From assembly GCA_937990185.1 (NCBI GenBank), contig CALKBI010000012.1, positions 1-64,000 on the forward strand: 64,000 nucleotides of DNA, written 5' to 3'. The position numbers and the translations under genes are program-made. The DNA comes from an uncultured Neomegalonema sp. (GTDB taxonomy: Bacteria > Pseudomonadota > Alphaproteobacteria > Rhodobacterales > Rhodobacteraceae). Shown here one piece after another: positions 56,225 to 64,000 of the stretch. Within the stretch, counting starts at the first letter, position 1. Each line of letters opens with the position of its first letter. The notes beneath the pieces were generated by a model. It worked only from the letters and a program-made list of their open reading frames with translations. It did no database searches and was not told the origin of the DNA.

Positions 56225-56751
56225 TGCGTTTTTTCCCATTGGTCGCGTTTATCGCTTTTGCAGCGGCTTTATGGGTTGGCCTTTTTCGGGATGACAAAGA
56301 AACGCTGAGGTCGGCCTTCCTCAACGAACCAGCGCCTGTATTCTCCGCACCAAAATTCAAAGCCGAAGATGAATTTGTCTCTCTGACAGATTTTCAGGGC
56401 AGCGGTCCTGTCGTCCTGAATTTTTGGGCATCCTGGTGCGGGCCTTGTATCGTTGAGCATCCTGAAATTACAAAAATATCAAAGCTCGACGGGGTGCGCG
56501 TCATCGGTATGAACTACAAAGATGAAGAAGCCGATGCGCAGCGGTTTCTCGATCGATATGGCGACCCTTTCGCTGCCATCGGTGTAGATCAAAAGGGACG
56601 AACGGCGATTGACTATGGTGTCGCCGCCCTGCCCGAAACATTTGTTATCTCAGGCGACGGGCAGGTTATCTACAAGCACACCGGCCCGGTTAGACCGGAA
56701 GATTACGATGAAAAGATTCGTCCTGCTATCGAAGCGGCGCGAGGGCAGTAA
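56221..56751 (+). CDS. ccmG: thiol:disulfide interchange protein CcmG/DsbE
   Basis: VVLNFWASWCGPCIVEHPEI, YGVAALPETFVISGDGQVIYKHTGPV. Confidence 0.93.
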   Translation: MMRFFPLVAFIAFAAALWVGLFRDDKETLRSAFLNEPAPVFSAPKFKAEDEFVSLTDFQGSGPVVLNFWASWCGPCIVEHPEITKISKLDGVRVIGMNYKDEEADAQRFLDRYGDPFAAIGVDQKGRTAIDYGVAALPETFVISGDGQVIYKHTGPVRPEDYDEKIRPAIEAARGQ

Positions 56752-56781
56752 CGCCAACCGAAAGCGGTACGACCTACAAAC

Positions 56782-57189
56782 TTAATCCTTTGGCTCGCGG
56801 GCAAAGTCTTCATCACTGACCGGCTCCATCCAGTCGATATGGACACCGTTGAGAGCCTCATGGATGGCGATATGACTCATAGCCGTGGTTGTTGATGCGC
56901 CGTGCCAGTGTTTCTCCCCGGGGGGAATCCAAACCGTGTCCCCTTGGCGCAGAACACGGACCGGCTCTCCCTCGGTCTGAAAGCGCCCTTCTCCCGCAAT
57001 CACATAAAGCGTTTGTCCAAGCGGATGCGTATGCCAGTTAGTGCGTGCTCCGGCCTCAAAGGTCACACGAACCGAGCGCGCTCGTGCCGGTTCCGGGGCG
57101 TCATTAATCGGGTCAGCCCAAACCGTTCCTGTAAAGTAATCACTAGAAGCCATCTTACGGGGCCGTTCTTCGTTCTTATACAAAATCAT
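56782..57189 (-). CDS. single-domain cupin protein
   Basis: EAGARTNWHTHPLGQTLYVIAGEGRFQTEGEPVRVLRQGDTVWIPPGEKHWHGAS. ATGA overlap with the alkB stop. Confidence 0.88.
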   Translation of the reverse strand: MILYKNEERPRKMASSDYFTGTVWADPINDAPEPARARSVRVTFEAGARTNWHTHPLGQTLYVIAGEGRFQTEGEPVRVLRQGDTVWIPPGEKHWHGASTTTAMSHIAIHEALNGVHIDWMEPVSDEDFAREPKD

Positions 57190-58256
57190 ACTGTCACTTC
57201 CTCTGGATAGAACTGTGTTTGCCACGCGGCAAGTCTCGGTTGCATTATTTTGAAGTAGAGTGGCGGAATTAATGCAAGCAAAACCATCCACGGATACCCA
57301 TAAGGAAGCTGTGGAGCCTCGGTTGTCGGATAACTTTGCAACGTTGGGAAGCGCTTACGCGGCTTATAATGATGATCCGAATGCCGCTGTAAATTGATAA
57401 GCAACCAGTTCGACGCCTGATGTCCGCTATTCCAAGAATGGTGCGGTTGGGTGGGCTCATATTTCCCATTATCGCGTCTGCGCCGCATCAACCCGTAATG
57501 CTCAACGTAATCCACAAGCTCAAGCAACAGAACCGCGACAATGGATTGGATGCTCAAAATCATAATGCCCATCCATCCCCCGATAATCGCAGCCAAGCTC
57601 ACAAAAAGGAAAGTCCATCCTGCATAGCGTAGAAAGGCATTATGCCTAGAGAAAAAGCCTGCCTCTCGCCTTTTCAATTGATCCCGCTGGATGTGCCAAG
57701 CTGAAACCACAGTGCCGATCAAAACACGCGGTAAAAACTGATAAATCGTTTCTCCCGCTCGCGCCGTTGCCGGGTCTTCGGGCGTCGCAACATTGATATG
57801 ATGGCCATAGACGTGCTCAAGACACCAATGCCCGTAGAAAGTCGAACACATTAGAACTTCCGACAGGGATCGCTCGAACTTGTTCTGCTGGTGAGCCAAT
57901 TCATGCGCGTAAGTAATACCTATCCCGCCGGAAGAGATACCAACGGCTGTCGCCATCGCCACAATCTCCCACCAAGCGAGGTGGCCAAAGGTCGCGATCC
58001 AAATCAAACCAAAAATCATGGTCAGCTGAACAGGAACCCAAAGCCACGTCAAAAGACGATGCCAGTACAGTTGGCTTACGTCGGTATCAGAAGGAAGCCG
58101 CGCTTCGTTCAGCTTCATTGCGCAATCTAATGCAGGAACAAGGACGAATGCACTGACAGGCGCAAGAAATATCCAAAATCCGCCCAGCCATGCCCCTAAT
58201 GCAGCAAACGGCAAGAATAAAAATGATATTGCAAAAGGTGCAGCGTTCAAAAGCAT
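57186..58256 (-). CDS. alkB: alkane 1-monooxygenase
   Basis: Histidine boxes HELAHQ, EHVYGHH, LQRHSDHH plus DYVEHYGL. Confidence 0.93.
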   Translation of the reverse strand: MLLNAAPFAISFLFLPFAALGAWLGGFWIFLAPVSAFVLVPALDCAMKLNEARLPSDTDVSQLYWHRLLTWLWVPVQLTMIFGLIWIATFGHLAWWEIVAMATAVGISSGGIGITYAHELAHQQNKFERSLSEVLMCSTFYGHWCLEHVYGHHINVATPEDPATARAGETIYQFLPRVLIGTVVSAWHIQRDQLKRREAGFFSRHNAFLRYAGWTFLFVSLAAIIGGWMGIMILSIQSIVAVLLLELVDYVEHYGLMRRRRDNGKYEPTQPHHSWNSGHQASNWLLINLQRHSDHHYKPRKRFPTLQSYPTTEAPQLPYGYPWMVLLALIPPLYFKIMQPRLAAWQTQFYPEEVTV

Positions 58257-58410
58257 ATCAGACCTCCAAACAGAGTGTCTTGCGTAGCTAGTGAGGCAGG
58301 TGTCACGCCAAGAGCCGCGCCATCATCTAAACCATCAGAAACACAAGCACTTCGAGCACAATCTTAGCTACTCAGAATGTTGAAGTCATGATGCCGTAGG
58401 GTTGCCCTAC

Positions 58411-58836
58411 CTATAGCTGGCCTTTCAGAGCTTCAAATCGCTTTCGCATCAAGCTGCCCCGCGGCTTAAACGCATCAATGTCGGCACGGTTCCTGTCAGC
58501 GCTTTCAACTACGATCATACCGATCATGCCCACCGCAAAATGCGGGCGGGATTTGAACATATAGACGCCGGGAACAGAGACAGTCACTCTTGCTTCGGCA
58601 TTCAGCGGCGCTTCCCAAGGCTCCGCACCGGTTGGCACAATGATACTCGCGGCGGCATGACCACCATCCTCAGGTATGAACACAACGGTATCGCCAACTT
58701 TGGCCTGCACAATGGATGGCTCAAAAGCCATACGGGTTCCATCACTGCCTTGGTTCAGCATTCTAACGACATGCTCTGCGGCAAAAACGGGCATGCCTGA
58801 TAGGCAGAGAGCAGCGGCAAGCAACAGCGATTTCAT
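58411..58836 (-). CDS. pseudoazurin (type I blue copper protein)
   Basis: Signal peptide MKSLLLAAALCLSGMPVFAAEH, MAFEPSIVQAKVGDTVVFIPEDGGHAA, CxxHxxxxM-region variant VYMFKSRPHFAVGMIGMIVV. Confidence 0.85.
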   Translation of the reverse strand: MKSLLLAAALCLSGMPVFAAEHVVRMLNQGSDGTRMAFEPSIVQAKVGDTVVFIPEDGGHAAASIIVPTGAEPWEAPLNAEARVTVSVPGVYMFKSRPHFAVGMIGMIVVESADRNRADIDAFKPRGSLMRKRFEALKGQL

Positions 58837-59028
58837 AGTTTGTCCTCAAGTTCGAATCAGGGTCCCCACGGTTTAAACAGTCTTACACGACGATTACGGC
58901 GAGAAAATCCACATGAAAGATATTCACCATTAGTTGCTCAGCGGTCTGCAATGCGTTGAATTAGAAGCACGGATTTCCCTTTCTTCGGAACAAGATTACA
59001 AAGAACATTCGTATGTTGGGAGTTTGCT

Positions 59029-60009
59029 TTGGAAATTGAGAATGACGGTTTGCTGGGTGCTTGGAATATCGCGGTCGATGGCGCGGCAACGCCTATCGGA
59101 TGGGATCAGCTTGATGACCCGATAGCCACGGGTGGTTGGAGGTGGATTCATCTTCATCGCGATGCACCAAAATCTCAGGAATGGCTCATCGAAGGCGAAA
59201 TCCCTCCCGACACTCTGGCCACAGCGTTGATGGCTGAAGACACCCGCCCGCGATACACCGAAATCGAGGGCAAAGGCCTATTGATGCTACGCGGGGTCAA
59301 TCTGAATGACGGTGCGGAACCTGAGGACATGGTGTCCGTCAGAATGTTTATCGACACCGAATGGGTCGTGACTGTCTCCATGCGCCGTTTGGCCTCTGTC
59401 GACTCGATCATTGACGACGTAAATGCAGGTAAAGCGCCGCTCTCTCCAGCAGCCTTTGTCGAAAGGCTGGTGCAAGAACTTCATCTGCGCATGGAACCTG
59501 TATTGGATGAGTTGGAAGACATCATCGACACACATGAGCTTCACGCACTCTGCGATAACGAACCACCGGATACAAATGCGCGCGCCGCTTTCACCGATGC
59601 CCGCCAAGACGCCGTCATGCTGCGGCGTTACATAGCTCCGCAAAGCGCAACATTGCGACAGCTTTCGCACAAGCCTCCGCACTGGCTGCCCTCAGGTGAA
59701 TTGTTAGCGGAGGAAGCAGAAGCCTTTGAACGCATCGTTGAAGATCTTGACAGCATCCGGGAACGCGCCGCTGTCCTACGCGACGAAATGGCAGCTCGCA
59801 TTGCGGAACGGCAAAACTCTATCATGTTGGTTCTATCTGTCGTGTCCGTGATCTTTTTGCCCATCGCGTTTGTTACCGGCTTGCTGGGTATGAATGTAGC
59901 GGGGATGCCTTTGACCGGAACACCGTTGGGTTTCCTGATTATCTGTGGAATTCTAACAGTGATGGCTGGAACGTCAGCTTTATTGGTTTGGTGGCTTTTG
60001 AAACGATGA
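59029..60009 (+). CDS. CorA/ZntB-family divalent cation transporter
   Basis: C-terminal two TM with GMNVAG variant of GMN (TGLLGMNVAGMPLTG); TTG start proposed by the track. Confidence 0.9.
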   Translation: MEIENDGLLGAWNIAVDGAATPIGWDQLDDPIATGGWRWIHLHRDAPKSQEWLIEGEIPPDTLATALMAEDTRPRYTEIEGKGLLMLRGVNLNDGAEPEDMVSVRMFIDTEWVVTVSMRRLASVDSIIDDVNAGKAPLSPAAFVERLVQELHLRMEPVLDELEDIIDTHELHALCDNEPPDTNARAAFTDARQDAVMLRRYIAPQSATLRQLSHKPPHWLPSGELLAEEAEAFERIVEDLDSIRERAAVLRDEMAARIAERQNSIMLVLSVVSVIFLPIAFVTGLLGMNVAGMPLTGTPLGFLIICGILTVMAGTSALLVWWLLKR

Positions 60010-60032
60010 ATGACCGGAGCGGAAACGTGAGC

Positions 60033-60806
60033 ATGAAGTTTGTTTCGACAATTCTTGGTGGATTGGCTGGATGTTTTATGTCTACGACGTTAGCAGCAGC
60101 GGTTGAATGCGATGGCGCGGATCGCTTTAAATGTCTGTCTGAATACGCAAACGCCGAACTCGACCGCCTCGAGCTGACGCCAAACAAAGATCAAGCCTCT
60201 TCATTCAACGCACTAAGTAGCTTTGATATCTTGGCCGACAAAGGTCCAGAAGAGACCGTTAAACGATGGGAAGCCGATGGCCTGCCCGTCTATGATCTGA
60301 TCTTGACATTGCTTTTAGCCAATCGTGATGACCACGCGGAGAAAGCCGCTCTAGCCGCCGAGAAACCATTCTCCTTCGACGCCGACTCTAAAGCCCTGAA
60401 AGGCGAACAAGGACTTCAACAGATGCGCGAAGACCTGAAATCCTTTTATCATGGCGAGGAAGACATGACCTATGCGCGCGCATGTGTGAGCGATGAGGCG
60501 TTCAAAGACCTCATCGGTGGCGGCGCGCAAATGCGGGTTGGGGCCTGCCGCCTGCCCTACGATCCGGTCAGCGTTCAACGCGCCTTCGCGATGATGCAAC
60601 TTCTCAAAGGTGTAACCAGGGACCAAGCTGTCGAAGCAACGATGCAATATGCCTATCGCGTTCCGTCATGCGCTGTAGCAAGTGCAATTATCGAAATTGC
60701 TCCTACGGCCACGGCTTTGGCTGACGACAAACCTAGTGCCGCTTGGAAAATATTGGACATGGCAACAATATGCGCCGCCGAAATGCTCACAGCCCAGGAA
60801 CTATAG
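60033..60806 (+). CDS. exported hypothetical protein
   Basis: Signal peptide MKFVSTILGGLAGCFMSTTLAAA followed by an alpha-helical 230-aa region with several Cys; no family recognised. Confidence 0.65.
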   Translation: MKFVSTILGGLAGCFMSTTLAAAVECDGADRFKCLSEYANAELDRLELTPNKDQASSFNALSSFDILADKGPEETVKRWEADGLPVYDLILTLLLANRDDHAEKAALAAEKPFSFDADSKALKGEQGLQQMREDLKSFYHGEEDMTYARACVSDEAFKDLIGGGAQMRVGACRLPYDPVSVQRAFAMMQLLKGVTRDQAVEATMQYAYRVPSCAVASAIIEIAPTATALADDKPSAAWKILDMATICAAEMLTAQEL

Positions 60807-60959
60807 GGCCTATCAGACCCACTCGCCATTAACGTATCGGTGACAATTAACCACGTATGATCGCGTTAAAGGTTTATGCAACGCAATGGCTCTTGATGCA
60901 GCGCAGCATTTCGGGCATGGGAGCGGAAACTTCTCCCACAAATTCCCGGAGCTTTCCCG

Positions 60960-62783
60960 ATGGACCTGCGAAATATCGCGATCATCGCCCACGTTGACCA
61001 CGGCAAGACAACCCTCGTCGACGAACTTTTAAAACAGTCCGGGTCGTTTCGCACGAACCAAGCTGTTGCCGAAAGAGCAATGGACTCCAACGACTTGGAG
61101 CGTGAACGCGGGATTACTATTCTCGCGAAATGTACATCGGTGGAGTACGAGGGCGACCGGATCAACATCGTTGACACGCCCGGCCACGCAGACTTTGGCG
61201 GAGAGGTTGAGCGCATTCTCTCTATGGTCGATGGGGTCGTATTGCTGGTCGATGCCGCCGAAGGGCCGATGCCCCAGACAAAGTTTGTGACCGCAAAGGC
61301 GCTCGCGCTCGGTCTAAAGCCTATCGTCGTGCTCAACAAAGTCGATAAGAACGACGCTGAACCTGACCGTGCTTTGGACGAAGTATTTGATCTCTTCGCC
61401 AACCTCGGGGCCAGTGACGAGCAATTGGACTTTCCTGTCCTATATGCATCGGGCCGCAGCGGTTGGGCCTCGGAATCACTGGACGGTGCGAGAGACAGCC
61501 TGATCCCCCTCTTCAAATTGGTCATGGCGCATGTCTCCCCTCCTGAACAGGTAAAGCACGCAAGCGAACCTTTCCGCATGTTGGCAACCACGCTTGGGTC
61601 TGATCCTTTTATCGGGCGGATACTGACGGGCCGTGTAGAAACCGGAACCTTAAAGACCGGCGCGAATATCAAAGCGCTTTCGGTTGACGGGTCGGAGATC
61701 GAACGATTCCGTGTCACCAAAATCCTTGCCTTCCGTGGCCTGAGCCAACAGCCCATCGATGAGGCACAAGCCGGTGACATTGTTGCCCTCGCTGGCATGT
61801 CGAAAGCGACCGTGGCGGATACGCTCTGTGATGTAGCCGTAACGGACGCTCTCGAAGCACAGCCGATTGACCCACCGACGATTACAGTGACTTTTGGCAT
61901 TAATACCAGCCCCTTAGCCGGGCGCGATGGTAAAAAGGTTCAATCGCGAGTCATCCGTGACCGCTTGATGCGCGAAGCCGAGTCGAATGTCGCGATCAAG
62001 ATCGGCGATACGCCGGGCGGCGAGGCATTCGAAGTCGCAGGGCGCGGCGAATTACAAATGGGCGTCTTGATTGAAACCATGCGCCGCGAAGGGTTCGAGC
62101 TGTCAATCTCCCGCCCCCGCGTTTTGTTCCGTGAGGAAGGCGGCAAAACGCTCGAACCGATGGAAGAAGTTACCATTGACGTTGACGAACAATATTCCGG
62201 CGTTGTTGTGGAAAAGCTCGCACAGCGCAAAGGCGATGTTGTCGAGATGAAATCCGCAGGCGCAGGCAAAACCCGTATTATCGCTCATGCTCCTGCGCGC
62301 GGCCTGATCGGGTATCACGGCGAGTTTCTCACAGATACCAGAGGAACCGGCGTCATGAACCGCGTTTTCCATGACTGGGATGAATTCCGGGGCGCCATTC
62401 AGGGACGCCGCGCCGGCGTCCTTATTGCGATGAACCAAGGGGACTCGGTCCCATTTGCGCTTTTCAATTTGGAAGATCGTGGAAAGCTTTTCATCGGGTC
62501 CGGCGAGCAAGTCTATGAGGGCATGATCATCGGCGAACATTCGCGCGGCAATGACCTGGAAGTAAATCCGCTCAAGGGCAAGAAACTGACGAACATCCGT
62601 GCTTCCGGCAAGGATGAAGCTGTTGTTTTGACTACGCCTATTCGGATGTCGCTTGAACAGGCTATCGCCTATATTGATGATGATGAGCTGGTTGAAGTAA
62701 CCCCCAATCATATCCGCCTTCGGAAGCGTCATCTCGACCCTCATGAACGTAAGCGACAATCCCGAACTGCCGCATCTGCATGA
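60960..62783 (+). CDS. typA: translational GTPase TypA/BipA
   Basis: NIAIIAHVDHGKTTLVDELLKQSG, ERERGITILAKCTSV, VDTPGHADFGGEVERIL, C-terminal NIRASGKDEAVVLTTPIRMSLEQAIAYIDDDELVEVTP. Confidence 0.96.
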   Translation: MDLRNIAIIAHVDHGKTTLVDELLKQSGSFRTNQAVAERAMDSNDLERERGITILAKCTSVEYEGDRINIVDTPGHADFGGEVERILSMVDGVVLLVDAAEGPMPQTKFVTAKALALGLKPIVVLNKVDKNDAEPDRALDEVFDLFANLGASDEQLDFPVLYASGRSGWASESLDGARDSLIPLFKLVMAHVSPPEQVKHASEPFRMLATTLGSDPFIGRILTGRVETGTLKTGANIKALSVDGSEIERFRVTKILAFRGLSQQPIDEAQAGDIVALAGMSKATVADTLCDVAVTDALEAQPIDPPTITVTFGINTSPLAGRDGKKVQSRVIRDRLMREAESNVAIKIGDTPGGEAFEVAGRGELQMGVLIETMRREGFELSISRPRVLFREEGGKTLEPMEEVTIDVDEQYSGVVVEKLAQRKGDVVEMKSAGAGKTRIIAHAPARGLIGYHGEFLTDTRGTGVMNRVFHDWDEFRGAIQGRRAGVLIAMNQGDSVPFALFNLEDRGKLFIGSGEQVYEGMIIGEHSRGNDLEVNPLKGKKLTNIRASGKDEAVVLTTPIRMSLEQAIAYIDDDELVEVTPNHIRLRKRHLDPHERKRQSRTAASA

Positions 62784-62802
62784 ATGCCATAACCCTCTGA
62801 TT

Positions 62803-62827
62803 GAGTCGCAAACTGCGACTCTTTCTC
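62803..62827 (+). terminator. probable intrinsic terminator of typA
   Basis: Perfect 8-bp stem GAGTCGCA-AAC-TGCGACTC followed by TTTCTC. Confidence 0.7.
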
Positions 62828-63017
62828 ATAATTCTTTTACTTTTTGATAACTTATGGTGGTAAGTTTTAAAATAAAACCTTGCCTAAACCATAGATTTTT
62901 AGCAGTTTTTTTGTCTCCCTTTGCGCGAGTAACGCTTTTGTTAAGTTTTGGCGCACTCGTTGCGTAGGATTAACTGCGCGTTAAGTGGGAGCGCAGTGCA
63001 AAAAGGGTGTGAAAGCG

Positions 63018-63422
63018 ATGAAACATCATGTTGACGTTCATGTAGGGCAACGCATTCGGCGTCGTCGCTGGATGGTTGGAATGACTCAGCAGCAACTTGG
63101 GCAAGCTGTCGGTATTAAATTTCAGCAAATCCAAAAATACGAAACCGGCATGAACCGGGTTTCGGCGAGCCGTCTTTATGAAATTTCGAAAGCTCTTGAT
63201 GTACCGGTTGCTTTCTTTTTTGAAGCGGTTGGCGAACACGCTAACGAGAACGAGGCTTCGGATCAGGTTGCAGAACTGACTGTCGATAAAGCGGAAGCGC
63301 CAGCTGCCGATTTGTTCACTGACAAAGAAGCCCTTGAACTCATCCGTTGTTATTTCAGGCTCCCAGAAGAACCTCGTAAAAGGTTGTTTGAGCTGACACG
63401 CTCGTTGACCAAAGCGGCCTAA
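63018..63422 (+). CDS. XRE-family helix-turn-helix regulator
   Basis: VGQRIRRRRWMVGMTQQQLGQAVGIKFQQIQKYETGMNRVSASRLYEISKALDVPVAFFFE. Confidence 0.92.
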   Translation: MKHHVDVHVGQRIRRRRWMVGMTQQQLGQAVGIKFQQIQKYETGMNRVSASRLYEISKALDVPVAFFFEAVGEHANENEASDQVAELTVDKAEAPAADLFTDKEALELIRCYFRLPEEPRKRLFELTRSLTKAA

Positions 63423-63552
63423 AAAGTTTGCTCTGTAAAAAAGCTGAACCGATTTCGTAGCGGCTTTTTGATGGGCTTTAGGAGTATTGTTGCGTATAAT
63501 CTCTGCGCTGTATTGAGTAGCGTTTGTAGCAGAGACGAAAGCAGGCCGCCTC

Positions 63553-64000
63553 ATGAATACTGAATCGTCACACCTTGCGACTGACCTTGATGTCGCAATG
63601 GCTTTGGCCGAAGCCGCCAGAGTATCCGCTTTAAAGTACTTCCGATCTGACAGCCTACAAATCGACAATAAGCTCCTAGCGGCTGGTGCTTTCGATCCTG
63701 TGACAATTGCGGATCGGGAAGTCGAAAAAGAAATCCGCGCAATCCTCTCACAAACCCGCCCCGATGACGGAGTTCTCGGCGAAGAGCATAGCGATACCAT
63801 CGGGTCATCCGGGCGCAGTTGGGTCATTGATCCCATAGACGGAACACGCGCTTTTATGTGCGGTTTGCCGACTTGGGGGGTTTTAATTGCACTGAATAAC
63901 AATGGCCGTCCTTTTCTCGGTGTGATGGATCAACCCTTCACGGGAGAAAGATACATAGGCGTTGTCGAAGAAAATTCATCGACCGCGCGCTATCAGCACA
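63553..64000 (+). CDS. hisN: inositol monophosphatase family protein, likely histidinol-phosphatase (truncated at the right edge)
   Basis: MNTESSHLATDLDVAMALAEAARVSALKYFR...DPVTIADREVEKEIR...GVLGEEH...WVIDPIDGTRAFMCGLPTWGVLIAL. Confidence 0.82.
   Translation, partial: MNTESSHLATDLDVAMALAEAARVSALKYFRSDSLQIDNKLLAAGAFDPVTIADREVEKEIRAILSQTRPDDGVLGEEHSDTIGSSGRSWVIDPIDGTRAFMCGLPTWGVLIALNNNGRPFLGVMDQPFTGERYIGVVEENSSTARYQH

Noticed and set aside
60866-61900. 344-aa antisense ORF across typA
   Set aside because: Lies opposite the highly conserved typA coding sequence; Ser/Arg/Pro-rich composition is typical of antisense shadows of a GC-biased gene.
62970-63902. 310-aa antisense ORF across the XRE regulator and hisN
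   Set aside because: Overlaps two convincingly coding genes on the opposite strand and has no family signal.
1-64000. Prophage, ICE, plasmid or defence island
   Set aside because: No integrase, transposase, phage structural, toxin-antitoxin, restriction-modification or conjugation genes recognised; gene content is core metabolism.

Overview
This 64 kb window is a densely packed, chromosome-like stretch from an alphaproteobacterium. Gene content (DddP-type DMSP lyase, bdhA/patatin, ccmCDG, phoR-pstSCAB-phoU-phoB, liv transporter with acyl-CoA ligase, hisC-tyrC) is consistent with a marine Rhodobacterales member; that placement is inference. I support about 66 CDS, including ccmD, which is too short for the ORF track, and two genes truncated at the window edges. 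I also support three candidate operators, two intrinsic terminators, one intercistronic hairpin pair and one long coding tandem repeat. I saw no rRNA, tRNA, CRISPR array, intact IS element or prophage. Most of the window is core metabolism. The items most worth following up are: (i) a signal-peptide plus glycine-zipper protein carrying 14 tandem 19-aa Y/Q-rich repeats, with codon-level evidence of a recent three-unit duplication (37868-39187); (ii) a phosphoribosyltransferase / BtpA-like TIM-barrel pair divergent from a PotABCD-type importer and a PuuE-like deacetylase (24608-30920), possibly an uncharacterised base or nucleoside salvage locus; (iii) a BciB/FrhB-like flavoprotein translationally coupled to a second HisC-like aminotransferase (8696-11019); (iv) a DddP DMSP lyase beside a LiuR-like MerR regulator; and (v) an orphan methyltransferase-like protein next to a degenerate region, upstream of ccmCDG that lacks ccmAB. 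All assignments come from reading the translated ORFs and recalling families; no database search was run.
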